NCBI RefSeq assembly: GCF_041261445.1
Contig: NZ_JBGCCU010000005.1
Location: forward strand, 62,001-126,000
Direction of reading: 5' to 3'
Source: Catenulispora sp. EB89
GTDB lineage: Bacteria; Actinomycetota; Actinomycetes; Streptomycetales; Catenulisporaceae
Length of the DNA stretch: 64,000 nucleotides
Part shown: one piece after another, positions 37,319 through 45,591 of the stretch
How the letters are laid out: each line of letters starts with the position of its first letter
Position numbering within the stretch: the stretch's first letter is position 1
The notes under the pieces: model-generated
Database searches by the model: none
What the model was told of the DNA's origin: nothing
Seen by the model: the letters and a program-made list of their open reading frames with translations, nothing else
Position numbers and translations under genes: made by a program

Positions 37319-38030
37319 GATCGGCACGGCCCGGGACCGCGTGGAGAACACCACCCCCCGCGGCGACGAGCGCAAAGCCCTGATCCTCGAAACGGCCCTG
37401 AGCCTCTTCGAGCGCGACGGCTACGAGAAGACCACCATGCGAGCGATCGCCAAGGAGGCGGGCGTCTCGGTCGGCAACGCCTACTACTACTTCGCCTCCA
37501 AGGACCACCTGATCCAGGCCTTCTACGACGAGGTCTCCGACCGGCACGTCGAACAGGCGCTGGCCGCCATGCGCCCGCACCGCGACCTGGCATCCCGGCT
37601 GTCGGTGGAACTGCATACCTGGATCACCGTGGCCGAGCCCTACCGCGAGTTCGCGTCCCAGTTCGTGAAGAACGCGGTGGACCCGAACTCCCCCCTGAGC
37701 CCCTTCTCCCCGGAGTCGAAGCCGTCCCGCGACAAGGTGATCGCGGTGCACCGGCACGCCCTGCGGGGCTCGACGGCGAAGGTCTCCCCGGAGATCGCGG
37801 AGAATCTGCCCGATCTCTTGTGGATGCACCACATGGCGATCGTCCTGTTCTGGGTCTACGACCGCTCACCGGGTGCCCGGCGCACCCGGGAGCTGGTCGA
37901 CCGGACGTCGCCGATGGTCGCGCGGGTGATCGGGCTGAGCCGGTTCAAGGTGGTGCGGCCGTTGTTCCGGGAGGCGGACAAGCTGATCCGGGACTTCCTG
38001 CTGCCGGGGGACGAGCCGGCTGAGGGCTGA
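37275..38030 (+). CDS. TetR family transcriptional regulator (downstream of the DCC gene)
   Basis: A 251-residue TetR repressor. After a polar 30-residue N-terminus, the HTH spans about 31-80 (ALILETALSLFERDGYEKTT and AKEAGVSVGNAYYYFASKDH). The ligand domain follows. ATG 37275 was chosen because GGAGG lies upstream, but ATG 37257 is possible. The gene overlaps the DCC gene by 44 bases, so it belongs to the same transcript and probably binds the paired TTGAAC palindromes that head it, giving feedback control. Confidence 0.9.
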   Translation: MAEPREPQTGRTDGEIGTARDRVENTTPRGDERKALILETALSLFERDGYEKTTMRAIAKEAGVSVGNAYYYFASKDHLIQAFYDEVSDRHVEQALAAMRPHRDLASRLSVELHTWITVAEPYREFASQFVKNAVDPNSPLSPFSPESKPSRDKVIAVHRHALRGSTAKVSPEIAENLPDLLWMHHMAIVLFWVYDRSPGARRTRELVDRTSPMVARVIGLSRFKVVRPLFREADKLIRDFLLPGDEPAEG

Positions 38031-38318
38031 GGGCTGAGGGCGACCCGCTTCAGGCCTACGCGGACTTCCTGCGTCCGATGACGAACAAAAGGGTCCGCAC
38101 TTCGCGGTGCAATACACGTCGACGTCCGGTCGTACGTACTTCGGATACAACGCTCATGGCCTCTCCCCGACACCCGGCGGAGCACTGGACAACGCGCGAC
38201 CGGAATCGTGAACCAGCGAAACGCTCTCGCGGGCGTGGATCCGGATCACAGAGGCCTGCATCCCCACCGAATCCCCGCCGATACTGACGCAGCACCTTGA
38301 CCCACCCCCGCTTCCGCG
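38031..38318. other. Intergenic stretch without a recognised gene
   Basis: About 290 bases between the TetR and PadR genes. GCGGAC near 38054 and GTCCGC near 38093 could pair as a weak terminator. Short frames on both strands look like chance. I see no RNA gene or clear promoter other than the PadR operator that follows. Confidence 0.5.
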
Positions 38319-38343
38319 CAGTAGTATACCGAGTATGCTACTG
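38319..38343. promoter_or_regulatory. PadR-type operator
   Basis: A 25-bp palindrome: outer arms CAGTAG (38319-38324) and CTACTG (38338-38343), inner arms ATAC and GTAT around CGA, with one mismatched pair. TATGCT (38334-38339) inside it may be a -10 box. PadR regulators often bind ATAC/GTAT-type repeats, so autoregulation of the following operon is likely. Confidence 0.68.
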
Positions 38344-38379
38344 CCGCGAACGCTCGAGACCGCGAAGCGCTGAACCCGA

Positions 38380-38964
38380 ATGAGCTTCCGCCACGCCCTG
38401 TTGGCCCTGCTCAGCGAGGGCCCGAAATACGGCCTGCAACTCCGCCAGGAGTTCGAGGCCCGCACCGGCGAGGTCTGGCCCTTGAACGTCGGCCAGGTCT
38501 ACACCACGCTCCAGCGCCTGGAGCGCGACGGCCTCGTCGAGCCCGTCGAGGACGGGGACGGCGACGCCGGCTCGCAGAAGTCTTTCCGCATCACCGCCGA
38601 GGGCGCGGGCGAGCTCGACGCCTGGCTGCGCACGCCTCCGGATCTGAGTCTGCCGCCGCGTGACGAGCTCGTCGTCAAAGTCCTGGTTTCGCTGCGGCTT
38701 CCGGATGTCGACGTGCACGAGGTGATCCAGGTGCACCGCCGCTATCTCGTCGAGCTGATGCAGCAGTGGACCCACCTGAAGGAAGACGACGACGGCGCGG
38801 ACCTGGGGTTCGCGCTGGCCGTGGACGCCGAGTTGTTCCGTCTGGACTCGGTCGTGCGCTGGCTGGACTCCGCCGACGGCCGCATCAAGCGCGCCGCCGT
38901 CGAACCGCTGCCGGAGGCCCCGGCCGGGATGCCGAAACTGAGACGCCGCGTGGGGGTGCGCTGA
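38380..38964 (+). CDS. PadR family transcriptional regulator
   Basis: A 194-residue PadR-type repressor. The N-terminal winged helix covers residues 1-80 (ALLALLSEGPKYGLQLRQEF, then NVGQVYTTLQRLERDGLV), and the C-terminal helical dimerisation domain follows (about 90-165). PadR members near ABC exporters usually derepress them in response to the exported drug. ATG 38380 lacks a strong ribosome site. The ABC ATPase gene begins 2 bases after its stop, so regulator and exporter form one operon. Confidence 0.93.
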   Translation: MSFRHALLALLSEGPKYGLQLRQEFEARTGEVWPLNVGQVYTTLQRLERDGLVEPVEDGDGDAGSQKSFRITAEGAGELDAWLRTPPDLSLPPRDELVVKVLVSLRLPDVDVHEVIQVHRRYLVELMQQWTHLKEDDDGADLGFALAVDAELFRLDSVVRWLDSADGRIKRAAVEPLPEAPAGMPKLRRRVGVR

Positions 38965-38966
38965 TC

Positions 38967-39686
38967 ATGCTCGAGCTGAAGAACGTCTCCAAGTCCTACA
39001 CCGACGGATCGACCGAGGTGCACGCGCTGCAGGGCGTCAACCTGAGCGTGGAGGCCGGCTCGCTGGTCGCCGTCATGGGCCCCAGCGGCTCGGGCAAGAG
39101 CACGCTGCTGACCGTGGCCGGCAGCCTGGAGGACCCGACCGAGGGCGACGTGCTCATCGACGGCCGGTCGCTGACCTCGCTCAGCCGTGACGCCAAGGCC
39201 GCGCTGCGCCGCCGCCGCATCGGCTACGTGTTCCAGGACTACAACCTGCTCGCCGGCCTCACCGCGGCCGAGAACGTCGCCATGCCGCTGGAGCTCGACG
39301 GTGTCCCGGCCCGCAAGGCGCGCGTGGCAGCCCTGACCGCCATGGAGGCGCTCGGCCTGGTCGACCGCGCGAGCCACTTCCCCGACCAGCTCTCCGGCGG
39401 CGAGCGCCAGCGCGTGTCGATCGCCCGCGCGATCGTCGGCGAGCGCGGCCTGCTGCTGGCCGACGAGCCGTCCGGCGCGCTGGACTCCGCCAACGGCGAG
39501 GCGGTGATGCGGCTGCTGGTGGCCGCGTGCAAGCGGGGTGTGGCCGCGGTGTTCGTGACCCACGACGCGCAGCTCGCGGCGTGGGCCGACCGGGTCGTGT
39601 TCATCCGCGACGGCCGGATCGTGGACCAGGCGCTGCGTCAGCGTCCTGAGTCGCTGCTGGAGTCGGCTCCGGGGAGCGGGCGGTGA
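38967..39686 (+). CDS. ABC exporter ATPase (MacB/LolD type)
   Basis: A 239-residue ATP-binding subunit. Walker A is GPSGSGKST, the Q-loop FQDYNLL, the signature LSGGERQR, Walker B LLLADEPSGALD, and the switch histidine follows in FVTHD. This variant pairs with FtsX-like permeases and drives mechanotransmission or export rather than import. ATG 38967 has GGGGGTG upstream. Its stop overlaps the permease start by 4 bases. Confidence 0.95.
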   Translation: MLELKNVSKSYTDGSTEVHALQGVNLSVEAGSLVAVMGPSGSGKSTLLTVAGSLEDPTEGDVLIDGRSLTSLSRDAKAALRRRRIGYVFQDYNLLAGLTAAENVAMPLELDGVPARKARVAALTAMEALGLVDRASHFPDQLSGGERQRVSIARAIVGERGLLLADEPSGALDSANGEAVMRLLVAACKRGVAAVFVTHDAQLAAWADRVVFIRDGRIVDQALRQRPESLLESAPGSGR

Positions 39687-42208
39687 GCGCCGGCGCCACG
39701 CCTGGCACGCCCGCCACGCCCGCCGCAGTGCTCGAACGGGAGCGCGCCGATCGCCCGCCGCGCGGTGGCCGACCGGCCAAGCGGGCCGTTCGGCGCTGGG
39801 CCTGGCGGCTGTTCCGTCGCGAATGGCGCCAGCAGATCCTGGTCCTCGCGCTGATCACGACAGCGGTGGCGGTGACCACGCTGGGCGGCGCGATCCTGAC
39901 CAACGCGCCGGTTCCGCCGACATCCACCTTCGGTACCGCCTCCCATCAGGTCGTGCTGGAAGGCGACGGCGGCAGCGCGGCTCTGGCCGCCGACATCGAC
40001 GCCGTCCGCACGCACTTCGGCGGTGTCGACGTCATCGAGAATCAGGATATTGCCACCGGTGCCAAAGGCGGCGCGCAGCTGCGGTCGCAGGACCCGAATG
40101 GTCTGTACGGGAATCCTCTGCTCGCCCTGCGCTCCGGGCACTGGCCGACCGGCGCCGGCCAGACCGCGTTGACCGCGAATCTGGCGTCCCAGCTGGGCTT
40201 GCACGTCGGCGACACCTGGCACGCCGCCGGACACGACTACGCCGTCGTCGGCACCGTCGAGAACCCCTGGAACCTCGGCGACGCCTTCGCGCTCGTCGCC
40301 CCGGGAGCCCTGACCGGGCCGGTACAAGCCACAGTGCTCTTCCACGCCACCGCGGAGTCGCTCGCCGGCTTCACCTTCCCGCAGCACGTCCAGCCGATCA
40401 CACCGCAGGCGGCGTCCGGTATCCCGCCGGCCTTCCTGGTCCTGATCTTCACCTGCCTCGGTCTGGTCTTCGTGGGCCTGGTGTCCGTGGCCGGGTTCAC
40501 GGTCCTGGCCCAGCGCCGCCAGCGTGCCCTGGGAATGCTCGCCTCGCTCGGCGCCACTGACCGCGACGTGCGCCGGGTCATGGTCGCCAACGGCACGGTG
40601 GTCGGGGTGGCCGGGGCCGTCGCAGGGGCCGTACTCGGCCTGGCGGTCTGGATCGCCTACGCGCCCGGCTTCTCGGCCAGCGTCAACCACCACGTGTCCT
40701 GGAGCCAGGTGCCGTGGTGGCTGATCGGCACCGCCATGGTCCTGGCGGTCGCCACCGCGACGCTGGCAGCCCGGCGGCCGGCACGGGACGCCGCGCAGAT
40801 GTCGGTGGTCGCCTCGCTCGCCCGGCGGCCGATGCCGCCCAAGCCGATCGTGCGTACCGCCTGGAAGCCGGTGGTCCTGCTGACGGCCGCCCCGGTGCTG
40901 CTGTTCGTCAGCGGCGGGATCGCCGCCACCGGCGGCGGCCGGGCGCAGGTCGTGGTGCTGGCCGCGCTGCTGTGCGCGGTGTTCGGGCTGATCTCGGTGG
41001 CACCGGTCGCCGCCGGGGCGCTGGGGACCGTCGCCGGCCGGATGCCGTTCGCGGCGCGGGTCGCGTTCCGGGACGTGGCGCGCTACCGCTCACGATCGGG
41101 ACCGGCGCTGGCGGCCAGTTCGGTGGCGGTGTTCATGGCGATGGCGGTCATCCTGATCACCGCCGGCCGTTTCTCCGACAGTGTTGACTACGTCGGGCCG
41201 AACCTGCCGTACAACGCGTTTATCGTCGCCGGCGGGTCGTCGGACGTGGCGCAGGGCTTCGGGTCTTCGGCGTCACAACCCACCACCACTGCGGCGCAGG
41301 ACCAGGCCGCTGCCGCGGCGATCGGCACGGCTGTCGGCTCCTCCGATGTCCTGCCGCTGGACATCGCGGAGGCTGGAGTCGGTACTTGCTCGGGCGGAAG
41401 CGGTGGTCGCAACTGCCGCAGTAACGGTGTCGTTTATGTGGCCACGCCGGAACTGCTGCGGCACTACGGGATCGACCCGGCGGCCATCAGCCCGGACACG
41501 ATGATCATCACCGCCAGGCAGCGACTGGATCAGGCGGCGAACCTGGGCATCATCCCGCATCGTCAGGGCCCTTCGCCCGAAGGGGCGGCGTCTGCACCCT
41601 TCACGCATCCGAAAGTCCAGTACTTCGCGCAGCTCCCGACCGGCACCTCCGAGCCCAATCTCGTGCTGACCCAGCACGCTGTGGACGTCATGCACCTCGG
41701 GACCGCCGCCGACAGCTGGCTGATTCACATCCCGAAGTCGCTGACCGACACGCAGGCCGCCGCCGCACGGCGGCTGGCCGCGGCGCACGCCCTGACGATC
41801 GAGACGCGCAACAACATCCCGACCCTGAACCAGGTCCTCGGGTTCGCCTCGGCGATCGGCATCCTGCTCGCCCTGGGCATCCTGGCGACCACCGTCGGCC
41901 TGGTGCGCAGCGAGACCGCCGGGGACCTGCGGACCCTGGCCGCCACCGGCGCGCGGCGGCGCACGCGCCGGGCGATCACGGCCGCGACGGCCGGGGCGCT
42001 GGGGCTGTTGTCCTCGGTGCTGGGGACGGTGGTCGCCTACGTCGGGATCGTCTGCTACTTCCAGGACGAACTCAGCGCCCAGATGCACAACGTGCCGGTG
42101 ACCGACGTGCTGCTGATCGTCGTCGGCATTCCGGCGGCGGCAGCGGTCGGCGGGTGGGTGTTCGCCGGGCGTGAGCCGCGGTCGATCGGGCGGCAGGCGC
42201 TGGAGTAG
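39683..42208 (+). CDS. ABC exporter permease with two FtsX domains
   Basis: An 841-residue permease of the MacB/FtsX type, the usual fused form in Gram-positives: one N-terminal helix (about 50-72), a large extracellular domain, three helices of a first FtsX domain (about 250-370), a fourth block near 390-440, a second extracellular domain and a final FtsX triad (about 720-830). It probably works with the upstream ATPase to export a peptide or lipophilic drug or to give resistance, under PadR control. GTG 39683 overlaps the ATPase stop (GTGA). Confidence 0.92.
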   Translation: MSAGATPGTPATPAAVLERERADRPPRGGRPAKRAVRRWAWRLFRREWRQQILVLALITTAVAVTTLGGAILTNAPVPPTSTFGTASHQVVLEGDGGSAALAADIDAVRTHFGGVDVIENQDIATGAKGGAQLRSQDPNGLYGNPLLALRSGHWPTGAGQTALTANLASQLGLHVGDTWHAAGHDYAVVGTVENPWNLGDAFALVAPGALTGPVQATVLFHATAESLAGFTFPQHVQPITPQAASGIPPAFLVLIFTCLGLVFVGLVSVAGFTVLAQRRQRALGMLASLGATDRDVRRVMVANGTVVGVAGAVAGAVLGLAVWIAYAPGFSASVNHHVSWSQVPWWLIGTAMVLAVATATLAARRPARDAAQMSVVASLARRPMPPKPIVRTAWKPVVLLTAAPVLLFVSGGIAATGGGRAQVVVLAALLCAVFGLISVAPVAAGALGTVAGRMPFAARVAFRDVARYRSRSGPALAASSVAVFMAMAVILITAGRFSDSVDYVGPNLPYNAFIVAGGSSDVAQGFGSSASQPTTTAAQDQAAAAAIGTAVGSSDVLPLDIAEAGVGTCSGGSGGRNCRSNGVVYVATPELLRHYGIDPAAISPDTMIITARQRLDQAANLGIIPHRQGPSPEGAASAPFTHPKVQYFAQLPTGTSEPNLVLTQHAVDVMHLGTAADSWLIHIPKSLTDTQAAAARRLAAAHALTIETRNNIPTLNQVLGFASAIGILLALGILATTVGLVRSETAGDLRTLAATGARRRTRRAITAATAGALGLLSSVLGTVVAYVGIVCYFQDELSAQMHNVPVTDVLLIVVGIPAAAAVGGWVFAGREPRSIGRQALE

Positions 42209-42229
42209 GACGAGGACGACTGACCCGCG

Positions 42230-42685
42230 TCAGTCGCCCCGATCGACCGCCGGGAGCTCGGTCGGCCCGGTCCAGGAGGCCAGGCCCAGGTGCGCGTGGA
42301 TCTCGGCCGGCGGTTCCCAGAACGCCCGGACCGAGTCGATCAGCCCGTCGTCGTTGACGCGCCACAGCTCGATGCTGTCGACGCAGGCGGGACGGCCCGC
42401 GACCGCGCCGTGGTTGCGCATGTGGACCTGGGCTTCGCGGCCGCAGGCGATGATGAGGACCGGTTCCAGGACCCACAGCTTCTCGGGGGTGAAGGACTTG
42501 TCCCAGGCCTGGACGGACATCACGTCGCGGCCGCGGGCCGCGACGGTGCCGACCGGGTCCTCGTAGGCGACGTCCTCGGCGAGGAGTCCGAGCCAGGACT
42601 CTTTGTCCTGCGCGTTCCAGTGGCGTACGTGGGCCAGGACTGCTTCCCGGGCCAACTCGGTCAAGCTCTTCGGTTCTGTGGTCAC
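42230..42685 (-). CDS. SnoaL/NTF2-like protein
   Basis: A 151-residue NTF2-fold protein. The pattern HVRHWNAQDKESWLGLLAED, then YEDPVGT, and later VDSIELWRVNDDGLIDSVRA matches SnoaL-like polyketide cyclase or steroid isomerase relatives; the reaction is unknown. GTG 42685 has AGGAG 8 bases upstream. It is 27 bases downstream of the DUF2834 gene on the same strand, so both are probably read from the promoter region that carries the CCTTGTTTTGTCA palindrome. Confidence 0.83.
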   Translation of the reverse strand: MTTEPKSLTELAREAVLAHVRHWNAQDKESWLGLLAEDVAYEDPVGTVAARGRDVMSVQAWDKSFTPEKLWVLEPVLIIACGREAQVHMRNHGAVAGRPACVDSIELWRVNDDGLIDSVRAFWEPPAEIHAHLGLASWTGPTELPAVDRGD

Positions 42686-42712
42686 GGGTCTCCTGTGTCT
42701 TCCTGTTGAGTC

Positions 42713-43192
42713 TCAGGATGCTGCGGTGCGTGGTTCGCCGAGCCGCCGCTGTCGCTCGACGACAGCCAGGTAGAGGGCCCAGGGGAAGGCGAAGCTCGTG
42801 AACAGGCTGGCGACGAAGAACAGCCACGGGCGCCTGATGCCTCGACGCCGGCCGTCGACGATGGTCATCAGCGGCAGCAGGACGAGGTTTCCGATCGTGT
42901 AGTCCTGGCCGGCGGAACTCGCTGCGGGGTTCGCGTACATGAGCTTGATGTACTGGGCCCAACTACCGCCGCCCCAGATCGGGTTGGTGTGGCCGTGGGC
43001 GTATTCCTGCACGAATCGGATGTTGAAATACCAGCCGACGGCGACCGACGCGATGCCGGCCGTGTAGTAGAGGAATTCGAGCACTGAGATTGCGGGGCCG
43101 GTCTCCGGGCGGCGGAACACCGCCGGGTTCGAAGCGACGATGAGCCAGACGACCGTCACGCCGAGGATCGCGTGCACGATGAGAGCGACCAT
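42713..43192 (-). CDS. DUF2834-type membrane protein
   Basis: A 159-residue membrane protein with four hydrophobic helices (about 3-20, 38-55, 98-115 and 122-143). MTIVDGRRRGIRRPWLFF and the closing FAFPWALYLAVVERQRR fit the DUF2834 family of small membrane proteins of unknown role. ATG 43192 lacks a clear ribosome site. It is divergent from a TetR gene, and a 13-bp perfect inverted repeat lies just upstream, so TetR control is likely. Confidence 0.72.
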   Translation of the reverse strand: MVALIVHAILGVTVVWLIVASNPAVFRRPETGPAISVLEFLYYTAGIASVAVGWYFNIRFVQEYAHGHTNPIWGGGSWAQYIKLMYANPAASSAGQDYTIGNLVLLPLMTIVDGRRRGIRRPWLFFVASLFTSFAFPWALYLAVVERQRRLGEPRTAAS

Positions 43193-43213
43193 TTCGCGAG
43201 CGTCGATCCAGCG

Positions 43214-43243
43214 CCTTGTTTTGTCAATGGTGACAAAACAAGG
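43214..43243. promoter_or_regulatory. TetR operator 1 (13-bp perfect inverted repeat)
   Basis: CCTTGTTTTGTCA (43214-43226) and its exact complement (43231-43243) flank ATGG. It lies between the divergent DUF2834 and TetR genes, whose starts are 22 and 48 bases away. The core GTCAATGGTGAC is nearly repeated at 43910-43921. Confidence 0.8.
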
Positions 43244-43290
43244 TCGGCGACGTCCGGTCGCCGACCGGCCGGCAACGGTATCTTCTGCTC

Positions 43291-43920
43291 ATGGCGAGGT
43301 CGGCGCAGACGGTGCGCAGCGAGCGGACGCGGGAGGCGCTGCGGCGTGCCGCGCTGGTGCGGTTCCTCGCTCAGGGCGTCGAGGACACCTCCGCCGAACA
43401 GATCGCGGCCGACGCGGGTGTGTCGCTTCGGACCTTCTACCGCCACTTCACGTCCAAGCACGACCTGCTGTTCGCCGACTACGACGCCGGCCTGCACTGG
43501 TTCCGCAGCGCGTTGGCCGCGCGTCCGGACGACGAGCCGATCACAGAATCGGTACGGGTGGCGGTTCTAGCCTTCCCCTATGACGTCCAGGCCGTGACAC
43601 AGATCGCGACACTGCGCTCCGGCACACTCGACGCCGAGCGCATCGTCCGCCACATCCGCGGCGTCGAGGCGGACTTCGCGCGGGCTGTCGCCGAGCGGCT
43701 GGCGCACCGGCCGTCCGCGCGTGGCTTTGACCGGGACGCGGTCGCCGAGCGCCTGGCCGTCACGGTGACCGCGCGGTGTGTCGCCGCCGCGGTCTTCGGC
43801 GCGATGGAGGTCTGGATGCTGCGGGACGAGCGTTCGCTGCCGGAGTTGGCAGAGCTCTGCCACGCCGCGCTGGCGTCGCTGGACGGCGGGCTCGTCGACG
43901 GCATGTTTCGTCAATATTGA
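43291..43920 (+). CDS. TetR family transcriptional regulator
   Basis: A 209-residue TetR repressor with the HTH at about 10-58 (ALVRFLAQGVEDTSAEQIAA and GVSLRTFYRHFTSKHDLLF) and an effector domain behind it. ATG 43291 lies 6 bases after TATCTT (43279-43284), so the mRNA is probably leaderless. Perfect palindromes with a shared GTCAAT-N2-TGAC-like core lie before the gene and over its stop codon, ahead of the CrtI-like oxidoreductase, so it should control genes on both sides. Confidence 0.93.
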   Translation: MARSAQTVRSERTREALRRAALVRFLAQGVEDTSAEQIAADAGVSLRTFYRHFTSKHDLLFADYDAGLHWFRSALAARPDDEPITESVRVAVLAFPYDVQAVTQIATLRSGTLDAERIVRHIRGVEADFARAVAERLAHRPSARGFDRDAVAERLAVTVTARCVAAAVFGAMEVWMLRDERSLPELAELCHAALASLDGGLVDGMFRQY

Positions 43921-43921
43921 C
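43910..43921. promoter_or_regulatory. TetR operator 2
   Basis: GTCAATATTGAC is a perfect 12-bp palindrome overlapping the TetR stop codon, 75 bases before the oxidoreductase start. It matches the core of operator 1 at 10 of 12 positions. Confidence 0.65.
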
Positions 43922-43996
43922 AATAGGAGCCCCGAGTGCGACGGTGCGCCGAGAACGGGAAGGCGGCGGATCTGCGACCCGGGAAGGCGGCGCGCG

Positions 43997-45556
43997 ATGC
44001 AGCGCTACGACGCGATCGTCATCGGTTCGGGCCACAACGGCCTGGCGGCAGCGGTCCTGCTGCAACAGGCGGGCCTGGCCACGGTGTGCCTGGAGGCGAA
44101 CCGCTACGCGGGCGGCATGGCTTCGACCGTGGAGCTCTTCGACGGCTACCGATTCGAGATCGCGGGCTCCGTCCAGTTCCCGACGTCGGCCGTGGTGAGC
44201 CGCGCCCTCGGCCTCGACGGGCTGCCGACCATCGAGATGGACGTCATGTCGGTCTCGATGCGCGGCATCGGCGACGAGCCCCTGGTCTACTTCACCGATC
44301 CGATGCGCATGTTCACGCACCTGGTCGACGTGCACGGCGAGGACGCGGCCAACGGCCTGGCCATGCTGATGGCCTGGAGCCAGGCGCCGACCCGTGCCCT
44401 CGGCCGTTTCGACGCCGCGCGGCCGGCGAAATCCCTGGACGAGATGTACGCCTGCGCGACGAACGAGCTCGAACGCACCAGCATCACCGATCTCCTGTTC
44501 GGCTCGGTGACGGACGTCCTGGACCGCTACCTCCCGGACAAGGAGCGGCACGGCGCCCTGCGCGGCATGCTCGCGCTCCTGGCCTGCAACACCACCTACC
44601 GCGGACCGGCGACACCGGGCAGCGCGGCGGCCCTGGCCTTCGGCCTCGCGGTTCCGGACGAGAACACGGTCCTGACCCACAAGCTCCGCGGCGGCATCGG
44701 AACTCTCACCGAGCACCTGGAACGACGGCTCCGGTCCGACGGCGGCGAACTGCTGCTCCGCAGCGAGGTCGCGCAGATCCTGGTCGCCGATTCACGCGTG
44801 ACAGGCGTCCGCCTCACCGACGGGACGACGTTCGAGGCACCGGTCGTCGTCTCCTGCGTCTCCCCGGACCTGACGGTCACCGGCCTGGTGCCGGCCGAAG
44901 CAATCGCCGCCGATGTCCGCGACCGCTACTCCCGCGTCGACCACCGCGGCAGCTACGTCCAGATGCACTTCGCCCTGGACGCGGCCCCGGAGTTCGCCAA
45001 GCCGTACGAACTGCTCAACGAACCGACGATGCAGGCCGCGATCGGCCTGTTCAGCACGCCGGAGGAACTTCAGCAGCAGTGGGAGGACTGCCGCCGCGGC
45101 ATCGTCCCGGCCGACCCGACCATTGCCTTGCAGATCCCCTCAGCCCAGGACCCCGACCTAGCCCCGCCCGGCAAACACGCGGCATCGGCCTTCGCCCTGT
45201 GGTTCCCCGTCGAGGCCGACCACGCGCACTACGGCCGCCTCAAGGCCGAGATGGGCCAACGCGTGATCGACAAGATCACCCGCATCGCCCCGAACTTCGA
45301 AAGCCTGATCACGAAGCACACGACCTTCACCCCGCGCCACATGGCCACAATGTTCGCGGCCCCCGGCGGCGACTTCTGCCACGGCCTGTTCCACCCGGAC
45401 CAGATGGGCCCCAACCGCCCAGGCCCGAACGGCCACCCGGACCAACCCCTGGGCATCAAAGGCCTCTACCTCGGCAGTGCCGGCTGCCACGGCGGCCCGG
45501 GGATCACGTTCATCCCCGGGTACAACGCGGCGCAGGCTGTGCTCGGCGAAGGCTGA
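43997..45556 (+). CDS. FAD-dependent phytoene desaturase-like oxidoreductase
   Basis: A 519-residue flavoprotein of the CrtI/amine-oxidase superfamily. The N-terminal VIGSGHNGLAAAVLLQQAG (GxGxxG from residue 10) binds FAD, and the C-terminal GLYLGSAGCHGGPGITFIPG is the second FAD contact typical of carotenoid desaturases and all-trans-retinol saturases (PYROXD2-like). No carotenoid genes are near, so a carotenoid role is not supported; a lipid or secondary-metabolite substrate is more likely. ATG 43997 follows GGGAAGG. TetR operator 2 lies upstream. Confidence 0.88.
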   Translation: MQRYDAIVIGSGHNGLAAAVLLQQAGLATVCLEANRYAGGMASTVELFDGYRFEIAGSVQFPTSAVVSRALGLDGLPTIEMDVMSVSMRGIGDEPLVYFTDPMRMFTHLVDVHGEDAANGLAMLMAWSQAPTRALGRFDAARPAKSLDEMYACATNELERTSITDLLFGSVTDVLDRYLPDKERHGALRGMLALLACNTTYRGPATPGSAAALAFGLAVPDENTVLTHKLRGGIGTLTEHLERRLRSDGGELLLRSEVAQILVADSRVTGVRLTDGTTFEAPVVVSCVSPDLTVTGLVPAEAIAADVRDRYSRVDHRGSYVQMHFALDAAPEFAKPYELLNEPTMQAAIGLFSTPEELQQQWEDCRRGIVPADPTIALQIPSAQDPDLAPPGKHAASAFALWFPVEADHAHYGRLKAEMGQRVIDKITRIAPNFESLITKHTTFTPRHMATMFAAPGGDFCHGLFHPDQMGPNRPGPNGHPDQPLGIKGLYLGSAGCHGGPGITFIPGYNAAQAVLGEG

Positions 45557-45591
45557 ACGCGGTCTTGTTGTGGTGGTCGTGGACCTAGGGC

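Noticed and set aside
43997-45556. Carotenoid biosynthesis cluster
   Set aside because: Only one CrtI-like flavoprotein is present; no phytoene synthase, GGPP synthase or cyclase gene is nearby.
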